64,000 nucleotides of DNA from Sitta carolinensis (Eukaryota; Chordata; Aves; Passeriformes; Sittidae), in assembly GCA_032173965.1 (NCBI GenBank), contig CM063283.1, positions 20,006,501 to 20,070,500 of the forward strand. The letters are read 5' to 3'. How positions within the stretch are numbered: position 1 is the stretch's first letter; every line of letters starts with the position of its first letter. Made by a program: the position numbers and the translations under genes. The notes under the pieces were generated by a model. It worked only from the letters and a program-made list of their open reading frames with translations. It searched no databases and had not been told where the DNA came from. Shown piece by piece: positions 40,301-51,549 of this stretch.

Positions 40301-43300
40301 AGATGACAAGCCCGATGCCTTTCCTCCTCTCAAAAACCTTAACGCATCAGAGTGTGCAGTATTGCCCTAAATGCTCCTACTATAAAAAAATTATCCCTCC
40401 TTTTGCTTGCTCTTACAATAAGCAAGACTTTTTGGAAAAGTGAGTTAAATCCACAAATGTATATTCTAGTACCGTATAAATTTGAGATGCTAAGATAGCT
40501 TAAAAGGGGATGAGAACCTGCAAAATCAGAGATCAAACTGCAGAGAAATGTGAAGTTTATGCAGAGGAGGAAGAAGCAAAGAATAAGAGGCATAGAAACA
40601 TTACCCTTGTGCCTTAGATAGGGAACTGGTTTTTCAACAGATGTTTTATAACCTGGGGAATTTGCCACTCTAACTCTGTGTGGCAATGTGTCAGGGTATT
40701 TTGTTCTTGGCCTGGAGGAGAGTTTAACTTGATATGAGTCAACCTGATACTCTGTCAAATGGAGACCTGATACTTCTATGTCCTATGAAGGCTTCTAAAT
40801 AAAAAAAAGCTGCAGAAATCAGAGCAGCTCAAAATGTCAACTCATGTTGTGTGTAAAGATGGAGAGTTGGGATATAAGACTGTTTGCAATGTTGTACTTC
40901 AGAGGATATATTATTTGGTGGTGACTTCTGTCTGAGTGTATGCTACATTATATGCATGTGTGCTGTTTTCCATGTTCAGAGAAAACCTGAGAAAAATAAG
41001 AACTGTGATAACTGCATGTGTGCATCTGCAAAATATCCATGAGCCAGAAAGGTGGGAATGGTATCAGTAGTCAGTAAAGTAGCAATGTGTCTCTGTGAAC
41101 AATAATTTGTGCCGTTAAGTTTTTGTGAAGTGTGCTATATATCCTTTTTAATTGCAGCCTACTATTTTTGGCAAGTTCCACTGTGTAATTTTATCATGAT
41201 CTATAGACTTGAAGTGCACAGGATCAGCCAGACTCTCTGTTACCCTCACAGCAAGAACTACAGCTGTGAGCCACAGCTGCTTCCCAATACAGAAAACAGT
41301 AAAAAACCCACAAATTACTGGCAGTATTAAGGGAGACATCACATCTGGGGCCATGCTACATTCCTGGCTAAAATTCACTCGTAGTCAGACCTAGGCTGGA
41401 CCCCACCCATTAAGTAGTTCTATGGATTTATCCAAGTTCATCTTTCCTCCCAGTTTACCTATTTCTCCCCCATTAGCACTAGTCAATGTTTGTCAGAAGT
41501 TAATATTACAACAAATGTAGAGTGCTGGTGTTTGATTTTGAAGAGAAGACCAGAAAAAGGAACAAGTCCACCTCCAGATAGATGTGTATTGAATAGCACT
41601 GTGTAAGTAGTGAGATTCTGAGTGTACAGGTCACCAACATCACTAAACATGGATAGCATTGTGCTGTCTGTGCTCCAGGGTGGTACCCTCATGGGAGCCA
41701 CACCAACCCTACCAGTTGCATCTCCACAGTGCCACTGCCAATTCTATCCTTGTCTCTAGTGCCAGGATATTGAATTCACCACAGATCCCTTCATTCAGAC
41801 CAGGAAGGTGATGAGGATAAAGGAGGGAATATATGCTCCTCCCCAGCATGAGGAGTGTACTTTTCACCCTATTTTTCACCAGGTTTTCACCCTCTGCAGC
41901 AAACACCAGCTTCCATACCTGATAGATGGGTAGAAAAAAAAGGGATCCTTCTTAGAAAAAAAGGAATCACAGTGCGTGATGGGTCTTAAAGCACAGGCAT
42001 AGTCATACTTCTTCAAGACCTGGGCCATGCACTTCTCCCATAGGAATATTGTGGAGAAGGAGTGATTTCTTGCTCATACAAATAATACACTGGGTGGCTT
42101 TGGGCAGGGAGTTAATCTTTGGGGAGGCTTTTATAGAGTAGTGCTGTTCATGTGTACAGGGCTCTAACTGTTGGGTGAACAACCCCAGTGATGCAAACTT
42201 CCTGGAAGAAGGGGAAAAGACTTTAAAAGTGGTTCTATGTCTTCATCAAGATGGATGGAAAAGTGTTTTGTTTGACAGCTGTATACACTCAAGTTTTCTT
42301 TAGGATGACTTTAATTTTTCTGTCTGCACCATGAAGAGGAAAATACAGTAGAGAGTCTGGCCCTAGTCTGTGCATAGCTTTTCCTAAGCTCTTAACTTAT
42401 GTTTTCCTTATGATTCTGAATAGTTTTTTCTGCTTATTTGTTGACAGTTTTTAACTGCCAGCTTTGTTTGGTACCATTTCCTCTGGAATGAGTTGAGTCC
42501 GACATTTCCAGAGCCAGGCAGTTTCCTCTCCTGTGTCGTGATTGAGATTTATTTCATACCAGGCTTGTGAGATTCTCCCTCAACAAAGTTAAACTCGTAA
42601 CTAGTATGTGTGAGCTGATTTTTCTTTTGATTAACCCCAAATTCCTAGACATTTGTTGTTGTTTAAATATCCCATGGAGCATTTACAAGGTGAGATTGTG
42701 AACCATAATGGCTCAGACAGTTTGCAGTGTGGTCAACTGTATCTTGGCTTGCCCTGTTCCTCTGCTTTTCAGAGTTTGATAGCATTGTCTTGTGAACATA
42801 AACTGTTGCACAGGATTGCTGGCACCCTTTTGTGTGGTTTCTAAACTGACTGTATGGTGTGCAGTGTGTGGCATCTGTCAGGAAGGGAAACTCTTTTTAC
42901 AAGGTTGACATCTATAATGTTCATCCGCTAGATCTGAAAATAGCCAAAACCCCATGCTACTTAAAACAGTCTCCCACCTCCCCATCTCTCTAGAAGTATA
43001 TTTTTGAATTAAATTTGGAGTTATAAGGAGACTATTGGAAGTTTCAGCTAGAAGGATAGTTTTTGAGAGAACAAAAGAAAAAGAGTAGACTGAAGTGATT
43101 TGTGGATGTTATCTCAGCCTTCTCTCATGGTATCGTTGGTGAAGGGTACAAACAACAGAACTGATTTGTACCCTGTGCTGAAGTCTCTGGATGTTCTTTT
43201 TTGGCAAGATCATAATGAAGAAATTAAATTGGATGGCAAACAGTAGAAGAACCTGTCATGTTCCTATCATGTCAAATCTTCATGTTTGTCCTTTGCTTAC

Positions 43301-46300
43301 CATGGGTTTTAAAACCAGTGACTAAATGAATGCTGAGTTGTCCTTGCTTACCTTGGTGATGCTGTTTACCATTGTCCGAGGCATAAGTAGGATATCATAT
43401 TCCACCTTTACATAGCAGGTGAAAAAGTTATTGGAAGGGGAGTGGCCTACGACTTTTTACCTCTGATCAGTCGTGTTCTGTGCCTTTTCTACCATTTTTC
43501 TGTCTTACAGGAAAAATATAACAATGAAAAAGTCAAATTGTAAGTAGGGCAAGGTTGTAGCTATACTACAAGCTGGGCCTAGCCTCGATCATGTAAAATT
43601 TATTCTCCTGTGTTTACATGAGTACCACAGAGATTTTCTCTGGTCTTATTCTCTGATATGCCCTTCAGTTTGTCTCTTAATTTTCTCCCAGTCAGTAAGT
43701 CATACCAAAATTAGTTTGGAAATGCCTCTTTTGAATATTAGAAGAAAAGTGTTCAAAAAAGGGGAGATGTAGTTGTTAGAAATGTATTGTGGGAAATCCT
43801 TTGCATTGCAGATAGTTATGTCTGTGATAAAAGAACATTTTTTATCATATCAGAGTATAGTGAAAATTAACTTGATATTATTCCATTAAGATCTATTCTT
43901 CTTTGCTTGAATGCACAGCAATTTTAATTTAAATTATCCATCAGGGTAAAGAAGAGGAACCTAAACTGAATATCCTGTCACAGGATTTATCAGGCAAAAA
44001 TAGTTGTTTGGGCTAGATAGGCCTTTTGAACTGCCCCAGGAAAGGGTGTGCATTTTTAGAAGAATGTTGACTTTGACTTTGTAGTACATGCTTTTCCCAG
44101 TCCTTAGGAACTATTACAAGGAATTCTTATAGAGTGGCTTGGCACAGGCTTAGCCTGGCTGGAGTGGGAAGAAGTTGGTGCTATCTGAATGTTACCTAGG
44201 GGGACAAAGTTGAAGCTCGTTTCATTCTTTGATGGGATGGTGTCTCTTTGTGCCAAGTCCCACATTGTCTGCCCCTCAGGTGTGCCTCACAGGCACACTT
44301 GGAAATACCTTTTTTCAAATATCTTGGGAGGTGAAGTCTGCAGTTTGAGGCATCCTCCTCGCAGGTATCAAAACTTGCTGATGTGCTGGAATGTGCCAAA
44401 TTGTTTTGGGAAAGGACTCCTTAGTTCATAGAGATTGGAAGGCAAAACTGCCCACACCATGGGGACTGTGGATGGTTTGGGATGATGGAGCAGTGGCACC
44501 ATGTGTAATTCCTGTGGAGGTTGTCTCAGCCCCAGCAGAGAGGCAGCTCTGCCATCTGTTGCAGATAAAAGTCAGAGGAATGGTTACTAACTGGTAATAA
44601 CCTGCAACAGAGCTTTCTGTGCAGCTTTGTGCTTCCTAGTGACAGTATCAGGTACCACTGCATTCAGTTTCCCTCTAAATGGTCAAAATACCCAAATATT
44701 TTAAGGCCTTATGAATGAAGGCACTTCATTTGATTCCTGTCCCATTTTGCAAAAGCTAAACTGCAAAAATTGCCTAAGTTTTACATTAAGCTGTAATATT
44801 ATTACAATTAAATACTATTTTTTCATTTCTTGTGAGTATATGTTCTTGTGTTGATTTCTAAGACTAGATCTTGTCTTACTCTACTGTTTTAAATGATTTA
44901 GCTAATCCATATTCAAGGAGGTAAGGAAATGTTTTGTTGTTTAGACATTTTTTTCTCTAATGAGTCATCTAGATTTCTCAGTTGTGCCCCTCACTGCACT
45001 TGATGCATGCCTGCGATGGGGAGAATTACTTATTTTTCTTGAGTTGCCAGGGGACCCTTTCTAATTTAGCCAGAGCAATCTGAGAAAAGAAAAGGGTTGC
45101 TATTTTTAATGCAATGGTTATGTGGTGATCTTCCCAAGGACAGATTGCTTTTGTGTCTAACATTTTTATCTCATTTACTAGAAATTTCTAAAGTGTTGCT
45201 ATGATAAATAGCCAGCAACTTGTCTGAACAACCATATTAATAATAAAATTTTTGTTCTTAGCCATTCCATGGTCTGAAACTCCCCAGAAGAGCTTCATAG
45301 CTATTGCTTGGCCAGTTGGCATTTTTTTTACACCATGGGCTCCAGGGTATCTGAGCTATTATTAGGCTTCTCAACAGGAAAAATCAAAGTTGTCCACTGC
45401 CTACAGAGAGGGAATTTAGGGAGGATTGACGTGGTAGACATGAAGGAGATCCTCCTTTTGGGGTTAGCTGTGCTGGTGACACACAGCTGAGTAACCTGGA
45501 ATTCGTCCAGGAGTTGCTTTGGACTGCTGTGAAACGCCAAATTCTGTACCTCCTTCTCCCACTGCTATGCAGAACCTTTCTCTTTTGTCAGGGAGGTATG
45601 TTAATCCCTTTCTCTTAGTTCACCAGCCCACCAGCCAGGCCTGCAGCATTTAAGAGAGCTCATGTGTTGTTTGGGTTCTGGTGGGCAGCGTGGCAGGACC
45701 CGCCTGAGCCCCACGTTCTCTGCTGCCTCGAGGAGCGGCACTGTAGGGGTGAGGTGTAAAACACTGCCTTGGCCACTTTCAGCCCAACTACTGTGATCTG
45801 CACAACTCTGCTGGCAACAGGAGCCCTCTCAGCTGAGCAAGGATGAACAGGGACTTGGGAGCCAATTTTGCTGACAGCTGTTACATTTTACAGAAATTTA
45901 ACTGACTTTGCACTCTGTGTACCTGATGGGACATGCAGGAGAGATGCAGTGAGAAGAGTTCCAAGTAGTGCATTGACCTTGAGATTACTTAATATGATTC
46001 ACTGAAGATTGAGGTCGATTTTTAATAACAAAACTGAGAATAATAAGGAAATCTCAGAACTTTTTTTCCTCTGACCTCATCTCTGCCACTCTTCTTCCTT
46101 TCTCCCAAAGAAAAATTGCAATTAAGAAAAGTCTCAAGATGTGCCCGACACACTTGGCATTTTAATTGGCGCCAAACACGTTTGAATCTACTGAATTTAG
46201 AGGTGGGAGCCCTGAGAAATATTTTGCCCAAGATTAATGAACACAGAGCAGTACAATTTAATCAACCAGTAAATAAAAATACCACTTACAAAGCAGCCTG

Positions 46301-46853
46301 AAATTAATCTATCATAGCACACCCAAACTGAACTATGCCCACCTACAGAATAATGACAAGCACATAATTTTCTGTAACACATCTGAAGCTAGAAAGAGAG
46401 CATAACAAATACAAAACCTGTTTCCACAGTGTACTGAACTTTTTGTTAAAAATTGGGAAACAGAAGCTTTATTTAAAATCTGGTTTCAGATATGAGACAA
46501 TTTTAGAACAGGCAGAAAAGGATGCAAATAGGAAAGGGGTAAAGCAGTAGGGGTCATAATAAATTTTGTACAAACTTTGTTCTCATTTAATTCTAGTTTA
46601 GTACTGATACATAGCCCTGTTGAAAGCATAAGGGGAAAAACAGGGATTTCTGACCCAGAGTGCACCAGATTGCAGGCAGATACGTCAAATAAAAGTGGAA
46701 GGATTCTCCCGCGTGGGCATGTAAAACAGGTTCCCTCAAAAATTTTTTAACCGACATTAATTTAGTGGTAAGAATTGGACTTATGCTATACTGGCCTTTG
46801 TCACTGCAAACCTTTTGGTCACCTAATAGATGCCTGATCTCACTTAGCTCCAG

Positions 46854-46891
46854 AACAAAAACAAAACAAAACAAACAAAACAAAACAAAAA
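46854..46891. repeat. (AAAAC)n microsatellite, imperfect
   Basis: A run of AAAAC/AAAC units broken by length changes of the A tracts. No retroposed body with matching 3' end was recognised next to it. Confidence 0.9.
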
Positions 46892-49800
46892 CCCACCTAG
46901 TAAAAATTATTCCCTCACTTATCTTTGGGTACGTATGCAAAGCAACATATTTCTTTTCTACATTTTATTTTTAATTACATTTTGATTGGTCCTACATTAT
47001 GAAGAGTTCTAAGAACCTTGCCTCCTTCCTCTCTCAAAAAGCTCCTTTTGTTTTCTTCATATTCCCATCTTGTAACAAGCTTCCCAATGGCTGGCATAAT
47101 TTCTGTGAGCTGCCTTTATCTTTATTTCAGTTGTAGGCTGGCTTCAGCCACAAGCTGCATTGCCCAAAGAATTTTAAGATTATTTTCAGTCCTACCTTTT
47201 TATTAATTTTGTGGCATTTGGAAGTGTCCTGCCTAGAAGAGTTTCACTTTTTCAGTCAGCCTTTTTTCTTACAGGAATTAATTATTTATGTCGTTGTCAC
47301 TATAACTCCTATGTTAATAATTTCGGAGTAGAAAAGTGGCATGTGAAGGTCAGAAGTCTCAGTAATGGTGAATCAGCCTAGCAAATGCAAATTTGTATGA
47401 ACAAAATTGCATTCACATCAAAGCAGATGTCATTGCATCCTATATCATTAAGGTCTTGTTTGCCTTTAAAAATGCCACAGTGAATAATGAAAAAAAAATG
47501 AATTTGTTGTGAGTATATTAGTTAATAAAGATGATTATTAAAGGGAACCAGTTAAGTTTTCTAAATATCTCTGTACTTTTTTATGTGAATGTGTATAAAC
47601 ATACAGATGTTTACATGTATACAATTAGTACACATGTTGATGTACTTAGATACATGCATATGTTAATATTAAATTTGAAAGAAGTTAAAAACCAGTGCAC
47701 TGGATGATTTTAAACAGTGATTGATATTAATGAAAAGTCTTGTGTTCGTGTGTGCATGTGTGAAGCAGAAATGGCTTTTCCCATTTTCGCATCGTTCAAA
47801 ATAAGATCAAATATAAACACTTCTTTGTCTGGGAAGCCTGTTAGTATGTGCCATGCTGCTAATGTAATACCTAAGCAAAACATGTGGAGAGTTGTGGAAT
47901 TCCCGTTTATTTTTCTATATTGAGAGCATTTTGTGACTGTTCTACTGCCTTACACGACCTTGGTTGCGTGAATGCCGTAAGTCCCAGGGAAGCAGAGGCA
48001 GAGAATCGCTGTGCTCAACAGCATCCCCCTGCAAGCGGCGTGTCCTGTCAGCGCCTGCCTGCCCGCTCCTCTGCACCTCAAGCCAGATGAAAGTCCACTT
48101 TGTATTAATCAATTAGGTTCTGCATTTTCACCAGCTTATTATTAAGGAAGGATTTGTGAATTCTCCCGTTCTGGCTGAGAGAGGTCTCCTGGGAAGCTCA
48201 AGACCTCAAAGCAGAACAAATAGTGCTGGTCTGTTACAGACATGTTTGTGATCTCCGAGCTTCTGCATTTATTTGCATCAAGTTATGATTTATTTTGTGA
48301 ACAACCCCGCTGACATCAAGGTAACTCTTTTCAGAGAAAGGTACACAGTTTAATGTGAGCATGGTTGGCAGAGTCTGGCCTGTAGTACTTAAATGCCTGC
48401 AACAAAATGCTCCTGTCATTCAGGATCTGACATGGTGTCACAAACAATTACAGCTTGAGATGAGCTGCTGTCCTGACTGGGACGTGGGTGATTGCTTCTG
48501 GAACAGATAGAAAGTTCTCCAGTTATATGAAATAAAGATACTCAGGTACTGCAGAAAGATGCTCAAATTTGAACTGATGTTTGTTGAGTCTGTTGAGTCT
48601 GTGCCCTCTTCTCTCACTTCTGGCTGAGAGGAGAGGACATTGCACCATGAAGTGCTGTCCAAAACTCAGATGAGCAGTGAACAGGTGGTACATTGTCAGG
48701 CTATTTCAGATCATGGAAACCATTTGTCCAGTTTTAGATTGCTATTGCTAGCAGCGTGTCTTTCAGTTGTGAGATAAGAGAGGAGGTTATTTAAGACTTA
48801 CACGACTCCTGTTTGCCTTTCAGAGCATGCCAAGTGGGATTTCAGAAGGAATGCTTGCAGATCACAGGCAACTTCCCCTGAATCTATTTGATGCAATTCT
48901 CACTTATTTTCAATGTGAGATACTAGAAAGAGCTCACAGAGCAGTTCAGTTCAGTGAAACATCCACAAATTCATTTTGTAGTGGGTGTTAGGGGCTCAAG
49001 TGCAGTGAGCAAGAGGGAGGAAGAGACAATTCTGATTTCTTTGATGTACTTCATTTATATCATCTCTCCACAGCCTGCTTCAATGCAGTGTGTCCAAGAG
49101 CCCGGGGGTGTGGATCTGGTGTGTGTTAAAGCTGGTCACTCTTTCAGTATCTCTGGAGACAGGGCAAAGGAGACAGAAGTCAGTGATGGGTCCTTAGACA
49201 CAGAAGGACTTAAGGTAGGGTAATTTGCCAAAATACAGCACAGTGAATTTGCCAGAGGAAGGGTGATCCACGGGGAAACAAGCCCATGGTAGTAGCCAGT
49301 ACTAACACTGAATTTCCAAGACACCTTTTAAACTTTCTGGAGTATGCTGAATGATGTGATTTTTCAGCTTCTTCTAATGAGGTGTTGTATCTGAGATTCC
49401 AAAGTGGCTGGAGGATGTAAGTGTGCAGTGTCTTCAGAGAGGAATAGGCAGGAAAGCTCTGCTGCTGTGCAGGGACAGCCATATGGTACAGGAGCACTTG
49501 GACATCCACAAGACAAAGATACTCTGTAATGTAAAGAAAAGCTTTGTCCCACAAACTTTGAGCTTTCTTTGTTGCCCTGTGTTGGGCTGTACAGGATTAG
49601 GTACATCGTTTCTACGTGGGCTCTGGCACTCGTGTGGCCGCAGCCCATTCAGCTCTGGTTTGAGGCTGTGCCTGCAAGAAGAATGAAACAGATAAGAATG
49701 AAAAAGATAAGCTGAGCTGTAATGTTCATTTGCTGCACACATTCCTGCATTTGCTCTGGAGCTGGAAAGAGCTGGCTTTTCTCGGTGAATTCCTATTTTA

Positions 49801-51448
49801 AGATTTCAGAATGTCTCCATCCTATGTTGAGATGCAAACAAGTGCTGTCATTTCTTCCTTGGCATTTATTTTGGTCTTAATTAAGTTCGTTAATATATTT
49901 ATCTGCCCTCTTCACTTGGGAGTCTCTTAGTTTTACTGAACAGAAAACAAATTCTCTTCTCAGTTGCTGCTCTCTTTCTAAAGCTCTTGTGGTTTGCCAA
50001 GAATCTAGGCTGTATCGAGTAAGATTTCATGACAAATGGCATCCAACTCATCCAGCTGGCTAAAATATTTGCTAATTTTCTTTACTATCTTTCAACTTCC
50101 TAAACTTTCCTGAACTCCTAATAGCTGTCCGAACCTAACTTTAGGGTGCTGGCTGTTACACAGGATTTTCAAGGTGGGCAAAAGGAGAGAAGATTATGAG
50201 ATGGTATCTTTCCAGGAATAAATATGTACCCATTTTGTTACTCATTCTGTCACATTAGGATTTTTAAAGCCACTGCCTTATTGCCACATAATATATAATG
50301 CTGCATTTGTGGATTAATAGAGATTCTTCCCTCCCCTCTTTCATCCCTTTAGTTACCTTTCACTTAAATTCTTTTGCATATTTTTCACATATCCTTTCAC
50401 TTAACTTTTTTCACTTGATAGCTATTTCAATATGGAATTTGTAAATACCAGCTATAACTGATTTTCTCAATTTTCTCTGTCTCATATTCCCTGGCCATCA
50501 GTTTACTCTGCTCTCAACTAGTGATTGCATTGATATGGTTATATCATCTGTACTTGGAGTGATGCTTAAGAAATCCTTCTATTACTCTCTTTTCAAAATA
50601 AATAATTTAATCTTGAAGCTATGAATTTACAACTTTGGAATGCAGGAGATTGTAATAATGACTGAATACCTGTTGAGCAGAAATATTCCAATTACAGAAG
50701 TTGAATTAATTCAGTTTGATGGACAATAACACTTCTGGCAATAATTGGGGAAGTAACTCAGTCCCCAGTAGAAATGTCTGTGTTTGAATACATCTAAAGC
50801 ACTCTTATAACACTGTTGGAGGGAGCTGTTGCTGTGCATTTATTTTTTCCCCAAAGTCTCTCTGTAGATAAAAGAGATGAGGAAGAGAATGGGTAGAGAC
50901 ACCTGAATTTAAATATTTTCCGCCTTTTCCATCACATTTTCCCCTTTTTCCATTCATTTTCCTGTCTTTTACAACATAAGTGTATTTTAGACTTGTGGAC
51001 ATTCTGCTCAAACTTTGGGAGTGGTGCCTTTGGCTAATTATTGCTGAAGTAAGAGACACAACTAAAATGTACTTGCAAGAAAAGGGTATGTATTTTTTAT
51101 ACTATAGGACATAATACCTGTCTTGTAGTTTTTGGTCTTTAATATGTGTCACTAAGGCATTTGGGAGCTTGGAATGAGGATTTAATGTATTTTTATATGT
51201 GTTTGCTTGGATTTTTTTTCCTTCATCTCAAGACTTGTTTTAGTAGGAGAAAATAACTTTATTTTGAAAGAAGTATCAGCAAACTTAGCAAGAAAAGTGT
51301 ATTTGTTACAGCTGTATTTATTGCCAATCATGAGACTGTATTATTGTGACAACCTTTCAGCTAGAGATTTTATCCCTATTTTTGAATGCCAAGATGGATG
51401 GATGGATTTGAAAAACAGTAACAAGAACTCTTCTTCTTTTCTGATTAG
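46892..51448. other. Non-coding sequence before the first CMSS1 exon seen, probably end of intron 1
   Basis: The stretch is AT-rich apart from a small CpG-containing patch at about 47960-48075. An exon-like segment with good splice borders is at 49074-49214 but does not fit the CMSS1 reading phase. The last bases form a T/C-rich run leading into the acceptor at 51448. Confidence 0.65.
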
Positions 51449-51549
51449 ATCCTTCAGATGATGAAGCTGTTGGAAAAGCAAGTGAAAAGAGTACAGCAAC
51501 ACGTCAAGATTCAGATTCCAAACCTGCTGTGAAAAAGAAAAGAAAGCAG
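51449..51549 (+). CDS. CMSS1: CMSS1 coding exon (second coding exon by comparison with human)
   Basis: The exon follows an acceptor ending in gattag and begins with the last two bases of a split codon. It reads PSDDEAVGKASEK, then a Ser/Thr/Asp-rich stretch, and ends in the basic run KKKRKQ at a codon boundary. The acidic PSDDEA start corresponds to the human EASDGEGEG segment. The sequence is low in complexity and poorly conserved, as expected for this disordered region, so the assignment depends mainly on frame, splice sites and order with the following exons. The KKKRK run would suit a nuclear or nucleolar localisation signal. The donor is GTTTGT, with T rather than A or G at position +3, which is a relatively weak splice site. 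Confidence 0.82.

Larger units (their letters stand above)
22447..46853. other. Non-coding sequence, probably CMSS1 intron 1
   Basis: No recognisable exon. It contains A-runs near 30861 and 32481, a T-run near 33909, a G/C-richer patch at about 36580-37200, and a possible ancient CR1 scrap near 44005-44042. The long antisense coding exon expected for a nested FILIP1L gene is not here: no uninterrupted frame of that size exists on either strand. Confidence 0.6.

Noticed and set aside
40339..40758. Minus-strand frame of 139 residues with a hydrophobic segment
   Set aside because: The hydrophobic run is a product of T/A-rich sequence; no family recognised and no splice or promoter context.
47960..48075. 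Small CpG-containing patch, considered as the CMSS1 promoter
   Set aside because: Too short and too CpG-poor for a housekeeping-gene island, and no start exon follows it.
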